A stretch of 64,000 nucleotides of DNA from Durusdinium trenchii (lineage: Eukaryota; Sar; Dinophyceae; Suessiales; Symbiodiniaceae), in NCBI GenBank assembly GCA_963970005.1, contig CAXAMN010022673.1, positions 286,554-350,553 on the forward strand, in the 5' to 3' direction. The position numbers and the translations under genes are program-made. The notes below the pieces were generated by a model. It saw nothing but the letters and a program-made list of their open reading frames with translations, had not been told where the DNA came from and made no database searches. Below, in pieces: positions 51,042 through 63,490 of this stretch. Every line of letters starts with the position of its first letter. Position 1 is the first letter of the stretch.

Positions 51042-52804
51042 CTGTACACATCTTGGTCTGTAATGTAGGGAGCTATGTCGCATCTTTGTTTTACAAACAC
51101 TTGACTAGCCATGCTCAGGACGTTTGACTCTCTTTGGCTCTCTTCTGAATTGGGACCTATATAGAAGCTCAAGCTCGAAGTTTCAATGATTTCCTCAGCG
51201 TAGATTCAATCAATTTTGGGGATAAAGCCAGACCCTCCCTGCCGGTTCTTGGAGTTGGGGTGCTGAGTCTCCTCGGAGTCTCCTCCTCAGCTACCCATGC
51301 GAACTGGAAACATCAATCTGTACAGTCCTCTCCTTGGTGGCTCAAGATGCCTTCGTAAATCCATTAAACCAAACAAAAACACATGAAATTCCAAAACCTT
51401 AACTTTTGGTGAACAGTGAACACAGGTACCTCATCATATCGTGTCAAAGGCACCTACATGGCACCTCCTACAGGCTCGGATAGTTCTTAGTTCCGATGGT
51501 ACAGGAACTGCCTTGTTGGAGGGTCCTTGCAGGGTCACTCTGCCCTTCTCACTTTGGCACCTTAGTCACATGATGTCACATGAATTACAACGCACACGAC
51601 ACGCACTGTGATCCAACGCCGAGGAGTGAGGAATTGTCAGGCCGCAGTCTGCTAATAAATGGCCAACGCTGCCAGAGAGTGTTCCTTTGATCGTCACCAA
51701 AACGCTCCATGTACAACTAAAAATAACATTGGAGTGGTTGAAAAGGTGTCAATGTAGGCTTACTTGTAGGCTTATACTGTATTCCATAAGGGTCATGTTC
51801 CACCTACAAACCTCAAATACGCCAGATCCACTCGCTATTCGATCCCCGAACCAATCACATACCCAACAGCCTCCTGGGATCTCCAAGTATCCTGTTGAAG
51901 TAATGAACAGGATGTCTTTGCCAGAACCAAATCATGTCAAACAGTTCCAAATTCCGCATCTATCCTATGCATCAAACATATTAAAACATAACACGTATGT
52001 AGCTCATGTATCGTCCTGTTGAATAAACGAAACTGCCATCCTCCATCCTCCCCTGCTCCACATAGCTCCCCTGTGGTTCCCGACAGGCCGCAAAGCTGCT
52101 ACCCCAGGGCCTCAGGAACGTCGGGGCAGGGGTAATATCGTGAACAAAGCAGGACCCAACGAGTGTGCCAAGGTGTTGAAACGGATTGCTTTGTTGGTCA
52201 TTTGGATTCATGATGTTTAACATATGTTCTTTTCTTTTCCCAATCTGGTGGTGAATGGGAGAGTTCACTGGCCTGGCATCTTCTTCCACAGACCAGATAC
52301 AGGTCCAGTTGACTTACTCAGTTGATTCAGTCTAAGCCGGCTATGTCAGCGATGTGGATCCCTTTTCCACCCGGTACTGGTCATCTTTCTACCCCAATCA
52401 CCAATTGGATCCACCTCAAAAAGGACTTGGAAAAAAGGGAGCTCCAAGCAACGGCCTTTTCGATGCCTTTTGTGGGTCCAAACGCCGTGTTCACAACATC
52501 TGTGGCAGCTTCCAACAGAGGTTAGACTATCCCATTGGTACGCCAGTGGAGTCCTATAAGGTCACTCAACCTCTCTTGGTTCTGATCGACTGTGAGACTC
52601 TTTTGAGAACTCATGCAATGCAGTCACCAAGAGAAGCATCGACTTCTTTGCTCCACGAATAGTTGCTGATCAGTCCGCATTCCTTGACATTACACCGTCA
52701 TCCCGAAAAACACAAATTTATCTCATAGTGTTGGGCCGTGAACTGCCCCGTGGAACCTGAGAATTCACGCTCCTTTCAGACCGTTGTCCACAGACCAGAC
52801 TCAC
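51042..52804. other. No gene seen
   Basis: Only short overlapping open frames. Confidence 0.5.
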
Positions 52805-52964
52805 GATGACGCCCATCTCCCAGCCCCGCTTCCGTCCACGCTGCTTTGCGTGCGCTTCCGCAGGTGGATCTTCCGCGCGCGCTCGACCTCGCCCACACTG
52901 CGCTGCTTCCAGTCCAGTCCGTGGCTCGCTCGCGCGCGACCCCATCGGTGTGTTCGGTGCCGTC
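52805..52964 (-). CDS. Candidate 160-bp exon
   Basis: Acceptor CCCTGCAG and a canonical donor GTGAGT bound a GC-rich block that is open in more than one frame (for example GLEAAQCGRGRARAEDPPAE or GLDWKQRSVGEVERARKIHL). The splice sites suggest an exon; the frame cannot be chosen. Confidence 0.33.
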
Positions 52965-53183
52965 CTGCAGGGCCCGATCTGTCACGATGTCGTTTTCCCA
53001 GATGCATGGCATGGGACAGAATACCAAAAGAGAGGTTGAGAGACCAAGACCCTGTAGTGTTGCATATGGGATGCGCGACCTGGCGGCCTGTTCAACCTCT
53101 CTTGGTCGTTTGGTTTCTCTTTCGCCATGCATCTGCATCTGCCAGGTTGATAAGTTACCTCATCGGGTCCGATCTGCCTCAGG

Positions 53184-53212
53184 TAACTATTCCAGTCCCA
53201 TGGATGGTCTGG
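53184..53212 (+). repeat. Dispersed repeat, copy 2
   Basis: Exact 29-bp match to 2656-2684, followed at 53273 by the CCCTGGCACCCACCCC segment shared with 31138. Confidence 0.6.
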
Positions 53213-53970
53213 ATGTGGACAAGATGTTCCTCCATCCCTAGGGCTCTACCCACATCCTCAGGTGGTTAGACCCCCTGGCACCCACCCCAACAACCTTCTG
53301 AGGATGTGGTACGAGCCCCAGGGCCTATAGGGCATATTTAGGAGGAACAAACTTACCCCCAATCGATGGTCCGATAGTTTCTCCATGTTTTGCCAAATGA
53401 GTTCTGTATAGTTCTGTATACATGTCAAATGCTATTAAAGGTTGTTCCACTTCCCTTCCGCCCAAGGGGATGGGGCCGATTCACCGTAAAAAAAAACACC
53501 ATGACACGATGCCGTCTTCAGCGCGTCGAGCTCTTTCCCAAACAAAAATAGACATGAACAAAAGCACAAGGCTCGCAAGGCCACTCAGGATTTGCAAGAA
53601 ATTTGGTCCAGCTTCTTCAAAGTGACCCTCTCAAGAGAGGTTTCCAAACAGGACACGAAGAGTGGCGCCAGTTGCTGACCTCGAACTGCTCAAGTTCCCT
53701 TCGAAGAAGCTTCCAGCCCTTAAGGGGTCAGTTCCTCCCCTTCATCAGCCCCGAGGTGTCGTGCGTAGAAATCGAAAGCCAAACGCCAATCGAATGCTCT
53801 CATCACGAAGGTGAACGGTGGTCGGTCTGGAGACTCGGACTTCGGTGTGGAGACTCGGACTTTAGATTTCTTTTGAGTGACCTATCTTCAGCAACTCATC
53901 CCTGCACCGCCTTGATACTGGACCATCACACGCCATTCTCGGCCTGAAACCACTAGTATGACCCTCCAAC

Positions 53971-54115
53971 CGCAGTCCCCTTCTGTGCCCGGCATCTCCG
54001 TTGATTCGTCGCTTCGGGGGGCTTGCCCCGCCTCCAAGGGAGCCAGCGCCCGGCGTGGCTCCTCGACTTGGCCTCTGGCGTGGCTCCGGGCATGCCAGAG
54101 GACCTTCTTGCAAGG
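53971..54115 (-). CDS. Candidate exon, unknown gene
   Basis: Acceptor GTCCACCAG, then PCKKVLWHARSHARGQVEEP, RRALAPLEAGQAPRSDESTE and MPGTEGDC, donor GTTGGA. The GC-rich block is also open in a second frame. Confidence 0.3.
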
Positions 54116-56159
54116 CTGGTGGACTCTCAAACTGCTTTCCAACAGAGGTTAAGTGACCTGAACTAGGACCCTACTGGGGTACCTATAATATACTATATCT
54201 GCTGGTCGAGGGTCAACACATGTCAAAATGCTAGCTGTGTGGGTCCAATGCGCCTCTGGGTTGCAAGAAAGTCTCGGCACACACCTTTTCATCAACGCAG
54301 GTCCGAACTGGAATTATGTTGGATTCACCTTCACCATGGACTCTGAGAAGGGCCTGGGATTGAAGGGGGCGCACGGACGTTCCCAGAAGGTCTGTCGGAC
54401 AACTTCCAGGACCCAGGACGCAGAAATAGCCTTCAAAAAGAACCTAAAACCTTGGAGACTGCAAGTGTTTGGCAGTGACATGGATTCATACCGCCAATAT
54501 GTTTGTCCACCCCAGAGGCTCATGGACCCGAACCAACTGCTACATGTTGGTTCGGTCCCAAACCTTGGCTGTGAGGGTCAAAACCCTAGCGGCCAAGCAA
54601 ACTGAGGGTCCAATGAGCCTGCTCTTCGAGGGACATGCTCCAAAACAAATGCTCCAAATCTCTCAGAGAAACACGGCCACGCGGGCACAGTGGATTTCAG
54701 AGCCTTCTGTCCTGAACATGAGTTGCAAAGCTCGAAGCTACTCCAAGTATGGGCATGAAATGGAATAATCTGGCTACCTAAACGCTCCGTTCACAGCCCA
54801 ACCGGTCCCTCAACACCGATCGGGATTTGAGACCCTTAGACCCCTCCAAAGGATTCGGGTCCAGGGTAACGTCTGACTAGTTGATGTGAGCTCTCGAATG
54901 TCCATATGCTGAGAGACCCCAAAACCCTGCACATGCTGGTCCATGAGCGAAGAATTTGTAGTTGATGTGGTCCTCGAATGTCCAATGAAATCGTAGGCAA
55001 CAATCAATCGAGAAGGATAACAGTTGTAGAACGACCGAACCGGGTTCGCAGAGGATGAGCCGGGATGCATGGAAAACCCCCACTACTACTGAACAAAACC
55101 ACTACTTGAACTTGCTTCAGGAACCTGGAAAACATGCAACATATTCCCCAGATTTGGGGATTCAGGCGATTCACCCATAGGCCCAGAGGGGAAATCAACA
55201 AGTCATCTTAAGCAAAACCAGGACTACTTCTACAACAAAATTTGACATTGGATGAATATGTTGAAAAGCATAATCTCCGTTTCTTTTAATAGACACTCCA
55301 TTCACCCTCCGAAATGCAGGGCCCCAGGCCATTGACAAACTTGACGACCCTCAGTGATGAATCTGTGTGTTGAAAAGGCGAGGGTTGGGCCACAAGAAAG
55401 CCATTTCGATGCAACTCAAACACGGACCCCCCAAACAGCTGATAGAAAACACATGTTCCACTACTACATGACTATGTTAGCTCTGTTCGTTCAATGAAAC
55501 AAGTATGTGCTTGGATGTTTCCCACCCCTTGTTTAGGCAGGAAATCAACAAGTCAAACATAATCAAACCAAGCCGTCCGTAACCTGGAACCTCTTGAGCA
55601 TCTATATTTCAAGCCCTTAGAGGTTTTGATTAGAGTGTCTCTACAGTGTTTTTGTGGGTTCTGGAGGCGCAGCTTTGAAACGCAGGGGCGTCTTCCAGGG
55701 CGGGCACCCAATTCTTCCGCATTGGATGACATGTGGGTCATTGCATGAATCAAAAAGACAAGGCAAATAAAACACTCCTGGAACGTCCATGCAAACTCAT
55801 TGGTTGCTTCAACACACCTCAAGGTCCGTGGGATTCAAAAAAATAAACGCGACAAAACACATCTTGAGATCGCCCCCTAGCAATGGTCCGAGTCCTTTTG
55901 AGCCCTTGGACCGGGGGCATATCCGAAGATGACATCGAAGAACAATCAGGTCTAAGGCAAATCAGTCCAACATCCGTCCATAATGCTCCATACTATAACT
56001 ATATATAACAGTTTCAAGTCCTCTCAAGAGCCCAAAGCCAGAGTATCAAAATCACCAACTGCTCACCCAAATTGCTGTAAAGGTGAGGCGGAAAACTTAT
56101 GTTCTGACTCCCTCAACTTGACTGGCAAAGAATCCAGGGTCCGGGGGTAGGTGTTTCAC

Positions 56160-56261
56160 CTGCTTCGGAATGCAAGCGGCTGCTTCAGTGCCTCAACTTG
56201 CTTCTTCCATCTGCTCCCTGGTGTTTGGGACACTCCGAAAATGCCCTGAGCTGCCCCCGCT
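56160..56261 (-). CDS. Candidate 102-bp exon
   Basis: Acceptor GCTCCAG, then AGAAQGIFGVSQTPGSRWKK and QVEALKQPLAFRS, donor GTGAAA. Of the three frames only this one reaches the donor without a stop. Confidence 0.38.
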
Positions 56262-57434
56262 CTGGAGCAGCAGCTTCACCTGGCGAAGGCACGGCCGTGA
56301 TGGAGAGGCGAAGGTGGGAAGGGAAAGGGATTTGTGATGGCTCAAAGGACAAGTGATTCGTTTTGGAGAGGTTAAACAAATGAATCCATATCAGTTGTCT
56401 TCGCGTCAAACATGTATCCCCTTCTCTTCGCCTCCCACAGGGCCCTCGCTAACACGTCGAAAGGGCAGTCCATCGGTTCGGACCGACCGAGGGAAACCTG
56501 AGGGAACCGAGCGACCTGCACTGGGCATGGCTGGCAGTGTAGGAAGAAACCTCTCTAGGCATTTCATTTCTACTGCCCTGCTGCCATGGATGTCTCCCTA
56601 CCGATGAAAGAAAGGTGCAAAGCCACAGGCTCGACCTCGCGCTAGTGAAAGAAAGATGATGAACCTGTGTTTTCCAATTCCAGACTTGTTCAAATAGGGA
56701 AAGCCCTACAGGAAAGCCGGAAACCGGTGATGTTTCCATGGGTTTCCTAGGTCAAAAGGTTGGTCATGGTTGGTCCCTTCAACGGGAAAACAACATCCAG
56801 GTTGGAGTCATGGGGAAAGACTGGATTTGGATGACAACTGCACTGAGTTCTGTCTTTCTGAGTTCAGTTCCTGCCTGTGTTGAGCACTTCACGCACGATG
56901 TCTGACGGCGCGCGTCTCAGAATGAAAAACACACACAACCAACCAAAAACACGGCCCCACAATTTGGACGATCTTCCAAACGAATCCAAATGAGGTGGCA
57001 CCATATTGGTACCATGTGGTGCCAACAGGTTCCAAACTGAACCTTCCCCGGCGATGTTCACGCCACCGTCCCACACCCCATGTTCAGCCGCCTCGAGCAG
57101 TCTCACGTGGGGGCTCCTCAAGGAGAACACTCAAAGAAATGGGAAACAAGTCACCATATAATTTCTCTGACCATCACTCCCATCAAGCTGTCGAATGTTG
57201 TCGATTCCCAACCAAGGCTATACCCTGAGAAGCCTGTATTGAAAAATTCAATAAAACATGCATTTTCAATATCACCAATTAGAAGTCACTATTAGCAATA
57301 TTGAACTTGATGCCAATTCAATTAGAAAAATCAATTGCAACATCACTCTTATTGAAAATAAAACAATATTTTGGTCAATGAAAATGGTCCCCTTAAGCTT
57401 CAAAGACTTTTCGCAAGTCCTTGTGCAAGACCCT
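56262..57434. other. No gene seen
   Basis: Open frames are short and overlapping; no motif recognised. Confidence 0.5.
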
Positions 57435-57906
57435 TCACAGGTCCTTTGCCACCAGCTGCAAGTGCTTGCCTATCTGATATTTCATGCAGATTGTGGAGGT
57501 GACTCTGTCAGGAGGCAATCCTGAACAGGCAGCAGCCAGCTTTGTGGCATCCCCAACTAGGTGTTCACCTGGGCAACACCAGATTGAGGTTGGATTCATG
57601 AACTGGGCATCCTGGGCGATGTGCTCTTGGTAGTGTAGCTTAGGCATCTGGCTCCATTGGAACCTGGAGAGAATGGAGAGAAGATTCAACAGTACTATGT
57701 GGAATACAATTTGGTTGTGGAAACTTTGAGCTTTGAGACAAGGAGCTGGCCAACCTTCTCAGTGCTGAGGGCGCTGATTTGCTGAGACTTTCATAGTGCC
57801 GAAGAAAGCGAGATGTGGCTGCCTGGTAAGCTGAGCTTTCCTGCTTAGTGAGGAACATTCCATCATTGTGCATGATGTTGTAGATTTTTCCAAATTCTGC
57901 AAGCAA
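57435..57906 (-). CDS. C-terminal exons of a dinoflagellate multicopy-family protein
   Basis: Two exons (57725-57906 and 57435-57663) joined by a 61-bp intron (GTTTCC...TCTCCAG) with exact phase: QSSK-FQWSQMPKLHYQEH. They read LAEFGKIYNIMHNDGMFLTK, SRFLRHYESLSKSAPSALRR, DAQFMNPTSIWCCPGEHLVG, STICMKYQIGKHLQ and LVAKDL to a stop. The layout (MH, F-x2-HY, PKLHY-x-EH, FMNP-x2-IWC, GE-x-LVG) recalls a large family in Symbiodiniaceae genomes whose function I do not know; it may be transposon-derived. The N-terminal part upstream was not found, so this may be a truncated copy. Confidence 0.6.
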
Positions 57907-57950
57907 TAGAGCCGGTGCTTGCAAAAAGGAGTAGAAATCCTTGCTGGTGC

Positions 57951-58038
57951 TGGTGCAGATGCATCAGCATGAACCAGCAGAGGTGGGGGGGGAATCATCC
58001 ATTTCAAGTGCACCCTCTGGTGCAGATGCATCAGCATG
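57951..58038 (+). repeat. 21-bp direct repeat, period 67
   Basis: GGTGCAGATGCATCAGCATG, with one more leading T, occurs at 57951-57971 and 58018-58038. On the minus strand it codes HADASAP in one frame and may be a repeated unit within an exon of the gene above. Confidence 0.6.
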
Positions 58039-59917
58039 GGCCACATTATGTGGTCTTTTGAACAAGATCCCAAGGAGCGATTTGAACATGTCCCCACTGC
58101 AACACCAGCTTTGCATGGCAGCTGGTGAGAATCACTGGAATGGAGACTATTGTGCAAGTCCCAGGCACTTCAGAAACAACAATTTATAGAAAGCACAGCC
58201 AGAAAAAAAAACACACAACACAAAAAATCAACATATTTTTGTTTTTTGGAAATCAATATTTTGGTTCTGCATTGCTGGATACTGAAGTCGGATAAAAATT
58301 CAATACAATATTCGCAATATTATACAGTGTTGAAAACCGTTTGTCTTCAATATTTTTTCAATACAGGCTTCTCAGGGTAGTTGGTCCATTGGGTCTTTAT
58401 AGTTGTTTGAGGCATATCATATTGCAGGGGAACCGGAGGGTGCGTCCGGTCCTTCAATTCCAGGGAGAAGCACAAAAAACATGGTATCACGACAGTTATT
58501 CTTTATGCATATTTCCAACCCTTTTTTGAACATGTATATGCATTTACATTGGGACTCACAAGCGCACCACTCCCTCCAACCCCCAAAAAGTTGCATACTC
58601 CCCGAGACAATAGAAATCTTCAGGGTCAGACGAGGCCTAATGAATCCCACAGAGACACACAACAACGAAGGAATAACGAACGCATTGAGCTTCAAAACCT
58701 GAACGCAACAAGTCTCGACGTAGTTGGCCCCCCTCCCCCTGCCTCTCCCCACCGCCCTGTGCTTGCTTTTGCTTACTACTAACCTCTGTATGGTCTCACC
58801 TCTCATATGTGTACATGACAGACACAATTGCTTGCTTTCACGTGCGACGCTGCACTTGACTAGCTTTCCGTGCGTTGTCCGATGGAGCACTCTCGAGACT
58901 CGAGACAGTGTTCTTTCCAAGGGAACTCCACTGCATTGCACCTCGTGTCACCCCCCCGTCCCTTCCACAGCACGTCGAAACAACGACTGAAACGGAACAT
59001 GGAAGAACTGGCGGAACGCGAACGCCTGCACGAGTCATCAGAGGGGGGAAACCAACAATATTAAACAAATAAACACAGAGAACATACCCGATCAAGTGTG
59101 ATAATGAGTGTGTGTGTGAGACTTCAGATTGCACATTGATGAGCTTGTCGAACTGTCCGTCCATCAATCATCTACGTGGATGATCATCAAGGCAAGTGTC
59201 TGATTCTCTCCATGGGTTCGACTTCTCCTCAAAGGAACATAAAAGGCTTGGGCGTTTATCGGTGTCGAAGTCGGACGGCTCACCTACACTTTCGGTACAA
59301 TCTCACCTATAGAGGATGATACAAGTAGGATCCCTACCAGGAGCCTCATGTCAGTATATAGAGACTATATAGTTCCATGTTCCCAAAGCAAAGCCTTTTC
59401 CATTGGTCCGGATTTGTGTAAAATATCATCGTATGGTATACTAGAATATACTAGTATATTTATCCCCCTGCCAATTAGGGTGGAGGGGTCGGGGCCACCA
59501 TTCTGTAGTACAACAGAACGGGGGACCCAACATCACAAATTTGCATACACTATATATTTCACATGGACCCAACCCTGCTTCTCTACAAAATGCTTGGACC
59601 CAACATTGATAGTATTGTATATAAAAAAAGAAAATCTGCACTACAAAAGTGGTGGGACCCAACCTCTATGTTGTCCCTTTTTTTGACTACAAAATGGTAT
59701 GGACCCGACCTCTGATGCTCAGGCGTTTGGGTCTGTTTTGAGGTCTGTTCAATCTTGGAAAAAATGCATCTAAAAAAACAGCTGTCTTTTTTTCATCGAA
59801 CTTTCGGCTTCTGCGTGTTGAGATCTAAGATTTGCCAGTGCTTTGCACTTGACACCCCCAGGTTGCATTCATTTTGCAACATCCATTTGGCAAGCCTTTT
59901 TGACTGCCTTGACAAGA

Positions 59918-60151
59918 TTAAGATCCATTCTGATCTTCCTCATCCTCTGGATCCTCGGGCTTCTGATTTTTCTCTGATGCCATGTAGTCGCTAATCTCCT
60001 TGATGAGCCTCATGTAGGCCTGCCTGCTAGGCGGCGAGCGCAAAAGCTGCGATCTGATGATCTCGAACATCTTGAAGATCGATTCATGGTAAGTCTCCGG
60101 CTTCCTGTGCTGACGGTACCTGAGCAAGGTTTTTTGTCTGACAGGGTCTAA
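59918..60151 (-). CDS. Unknown-family gene, last exon
   Basis: Acceptor AATCTACAG. Reads LDPVRQKTLLRYRQHRKPET, YHESIFKMFEIIRSQLLRSP and RQAYMRLIKEISDYMASEKN, then an acidic tail and stop TAA. Confidence 0.58.
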   Translation of the reverse strand, partial: LDPVRQKTLLRYRQHRKPETYHESIFKMFEIIRSQLLRSPPSRQAYMRLIKEISDYMASEKNQKPEDPEDEEDQNGS

Positions 60152-63100
60152 CTGTAGATTATTGATTTCAAAAATGCTAAGTTTTAAACGACAAAAGATA
60201 ACAAAAGTAAATCCATGTAAATCCCTAATTTTGACAACCCACATCACTTGCACGCACCATGGTCCAAAAGCAAGGACGTTGTTCCAGTGGACAGCTTTCG
60301 CATTTGGAAGCTTCATGCGGCATGCACCACTGTCGTTGAAAACTGGATTGGAAGCGAATGCATTCCAGTCCAACTTCTTGACCTTCTCCAGGGCTGAAGC
60401 GATGGCTGCCCGCCCTGCCTTCGATCGCCGAAATTCATGTTCAAGCTGATGTGTGGGCTGTTTCGAAGACCTCTGTTTTCCGGCCAATTTGGCAATGGCG
60501 ATGGTAGATTTGACACCCTTGACTTTGTCGAGCTCTGCTGTCTCCATTGGTTCTGGTACAACTTTCTTGGCTCCGCGAGTCATAGTTGGCGGCACTACCC
60601 AAGTGTCCACATGCGGAATATTTGCCAAAGCATTGGCGGACTCTTCCGACAATACAAAATGCATGGAATCATCGGAAAGCAAAGGCTGAAGACCTTGAAT
60701 TCAAAGACTGCAATACGATCTACTCCAAACTAAGCATTTTGTAGCACCTAAACCTTATAGAAATTATGCATTCTCATGGATTTTCTAGTAGTCAATCCTG
60801 GGAACACTCATTTTGTAGTAAATAGGTACGCTGAACTGAAAATTCAAAACAATCACCAACATTTGCAAACCAACATTCTGACACAAAGAGGCATAGCAAG
60901 TACAATCTCGTGCAATCCCCACAGTGTACTGAATCGAAGCCCAGACACTTCGAACACAATCCAAGACAGCAATGAGACTTTCAATCCGAACTACAAAGCA
61001 AGGTGATTTCGATGAACACGTCCACCTGGTAGAATCAGACTCCACAAGCATATCCAAGACAATGCAACGAAGGGCGCTGCAAGAGTTGATCAGCACCTCT
61101 CCGTTGTGCGGTTTCGGGCTTTTGATGCCCTTCCAGGCGGTCAAAACCATACCAATCTCCACGTCTCCCTTGCCTGCTGTGTGGAACAACACAACGTTGC
61201 CAGGCCTCAAGGTGAATGCAAAACCAAACGCATCATTTGGGTCTGTAGCATATCACTACAAAATATAATATGTTCAAACAATCACTACAAAGTGCTTGGA
61301 CACACCAAAATATAGATAGAATCTGAATAATTCTGCCACATATTATATTTTGTCAATACGCTTGTCTCTGAATAGTTCATCATATCTCTACAAAGTGCAA
61401 AGTAACAAAGTACATAGTACACAATGCTTGGACCCCAAAAAATAATACTAATGTGATAAGCCACATGATCCTTTCAGGAACAGCAACAGGAAGCTTGAGC
61501 TCTGCTTGGGCTTTCTGGGACAATTCACGCCATTTGTCAAGTCTTCCTGCTCTGCTGCGGTACTGAACATCGTCTTTCTCCGCATTGTGCATAGCAATGA
61601 GTCTCTCATTGTACCTAAATGCATTTTGTAGAGATTGTCCCCCTCTGCCCCCATCATAGTTAAATATCTTGAGAGTCCAGCTTTCTGTAGCGTGGAGTCA
61701 GTGGGCTTTTCATTTTGTAGTGAACTATGCTTGTAGTCAAGAGAAAAAACTTAAGAAACAAATAAATACAAGGGGCTGATACCAGGAGAGTCCCTTGGAA
61801 GCTCGTCTCACACTCCGGGGGTTCTTGATGAACATGGTGTCCATTCCTCCATAGCCTGCTCGAAGACGCACTGCCAATCTCCACAAGCTATTCCACTGGT
61901 CACACTTCATGTCCAGGGCCTCGGCGAGAGTTGAAGGCAAATAGTTTGGATCAACCTTTGTATTTGGAGACTTGCTGTTGTCTCTCTTGAAAGGTTCCAT
62001 GACATTCTCCTTCTCTATCAACTTCTTGAGTTGCTCTGCATCAGGTAGAGATTTCAGCGCATGTCGCAATGAATCAATCTCCTCCATGGCCTCGTCCTGG
62101 TCATCCTCTGCTAGGAGCTGTGCTTGAACTGGCAACTGCAAGAGAAAATCGGCACATTCCTGTTCGGCATGTGGCTGGTTGTGAGCTGCAGCATCTTCTT
62201 CCTCATCAGGCTCTGGCGGCGCATCTTCTGGATCACAAAACTCTCCATCACTCTGGCACAGGTTGCGGTACGCAGACTCCAGTGTCTCTGGGGTTTCCTG
62301 GGAGCAAAATGATGCCAATTTCAATGCCGAATCCAAGGCATTGCGGCAGCACAGCTGAAACCTCAATCCAATCTACAAAATACTTGGCAGGTCTCTGACC
62401 CGAACATAAAACCACTACAAAATGCTAATGTTAAAAAAACACTCAGATGAACACAGATTCTAGTGATTCTAGTGCCTGGAGTTCAAGTGGGGAAGGAATG
62501 AGAAGGATTCAAATTAGAAGCTTTCCACCAACCCTCCTTAGAAATACAACCAAACAAACGCTACAAAATACATAAAATGGTTTTAATGTCAAGGAAGAAA
62601 CTCCAACTCTGTCAATTTCTTTTCTTTGCCAGGTGCGTGCTTCTCTTCCTTAGACGTTTGTTCTATGAAAAAAAGAAAACGATTTCAGCTACAAAATACA
62701 CAAATATATTAAACTATTCAATATTGATTCAATATATATTGTACTATCAATATCTATCAATATGTTTTGATATGTTTTGAACGGACCCAACCCTTTAGAC
62801 TACAAAAAGCTTGGTTTCAAAAAACAATAGGATACAATAGGCACCAAGTGTCTGTCTGCAAGTTGCGAGTCAGAGAAGCTCCAGTCTTCAGGCAACACCT
62901 GGCAGCTGCCTGCCAGTACGAGCGGATCGTATGTTGACTGTTTGGTGACTGGCTCCGCACCATCCCGAAGAACTGCTCGATGGAGATTTCACTAAGGCGC
63001 CCATTTCCTCGTTTCCATGGTGTCCAGCTTTCAGGTTTGGAACAGGATATGGCCATAACTATAAGCGCTACTGCTTGTATGTTGGCTATTGTTTGCGGAG

Positions 63101-63490
63101 CTGCAAACATGCTTCCCTTGGGTGGCTTCAGCTCCTTACACTTCAAGGCAGCAAGCATGCGGAAAAGGTCGCAGCACACAAAACCACATGCAGCCAGCTC
63201 GCATCTTTGTCTCAGGCTCAAATCCTTGTGAAGTGCTGGTGCTAAGTTCATTGCCACTACCACATTGTGCAGCAAGGCTCCACGAAGGCTCCAACTGACT
63301 TGGAGCTCACTCATCAATCCATCTGGCTGCTTGACCAGGAACCATGGATTGAAATATAAGGCATTCAGATAGTCTGACTGTGCCTCTTGCCTGCTGTACG
63401 AGGCAGGTGGCAACCCGTTCTCGCAGGCTTGGGTCATGTCAACCCAGAAGTCTCCATAGTGAATTGTGCGGAGCATGGAGTTGCTTTGCC
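59918..63490 (-). CDS. Dinoflagellate multicopy-family protein of unknown function, at least six exons
   Basis: Six minus-strand exons were recognised: 62845-63490, 61783-62352, 61449-61614, 61026-61242, 60254-60685 and 59918-60151. The protein has an N-terminal part ending in SEISIEQFFGMVRSQSPNSQ, an acidic segment, a conserved NSLWRLAVRLRAGYGGMDTM plus FIKNPRSVRRASKGLSW, a Lys-rich segment, a beta-rich part (RPGNVVLFHTAGKGDVEIGM) and a charged C-terminus ending EDPEDEEDQNGS before TAA. I recognise the general layout from multicopy Symbiodiniaceae proteins; a transposase or telomere-like origin is possible but unproven. The 61783/61614 junction is phase-exact (SW-YNERLIAMH). Some other junctions are not, so this copy may be damaged. 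The 5' end may lie beyond 63490. Confidence 0.62.
60254..60685 (-). CDS. Unknown-family gene, exon
   Basis: Acceptor GTCTTCAG. Reads PLLSDDSMHFVLSEESANAL, VVPPTMTRGAKKVVPEPMET, LEHEFRRSKAGRAAIASALE, KVKKLDWNAFASNP and LPNAKAVHWNNVLAFGPWC. Donor GTGCAA keeps phase with the next exon. Confidence 0.6.
61026..61242 (-). CDS. Unknown-family gene, beta-rich exon
   Basis: Acceptor ATGCTACAG. Reads NDAFGFAFTLRPGNVVLFHT, AGKGDVEIGMVLTAWKGIKS and CSALRCIVLDMLVESDSTR. Donor GTGGAC, or an in-phase GTGGAG 17 bp earlier. The hydrophobic alternation resembles a small beta domain. Confidence 0.55.
61449..61614 (-). CDS. Unknown-family gene, Lys-rich exon
   Basis: Acceptor CATTTAG, phase-exact with the previous exon. 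Reads YNERLIAMHNAEKDDVQYRS and RAGRLDKWRELSQKAQAELK. The donor is GTATTA, or an earlier GA site (AAAG before GATCAT). Confidence 0.58.
61783..62352 (-). CDS. Unknown-family gene, acidic and conserved exon
   Basis: Acceptor GGTTTCAG, or the CATTTTGTAG-type site 15 bp upstream. Reads CCRNALDSALKLASFCSQET, an acidic run (DAPPEPDEEEDAAAH), LLQLPVQAQLLAEDDQDEAM, ENVMEPFKRDNSKSPNTKVD and the conserved WNSLWRLAVRLRAGYGGMDT. Donor GTATCA. Confidence 0.62.
62845..63490 (-). CDS. Unknown-family gene, first visible exon
   Basis: Open from about 63490 (acceptor CTGCGCAG). Reads MLRTIHYGDFWVDMTQACEN, LNALYFNPWFLVKQPDGLMS, GALLHNVVVAMNLAPALHKD and SIEQFFGMVRSQSPNSQHTI. Donor GTGCCT follows TDTW. Basic and aromatic residues are spaced as in DNA-binding or transposase-like proteins. 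Confidence 0.6.
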
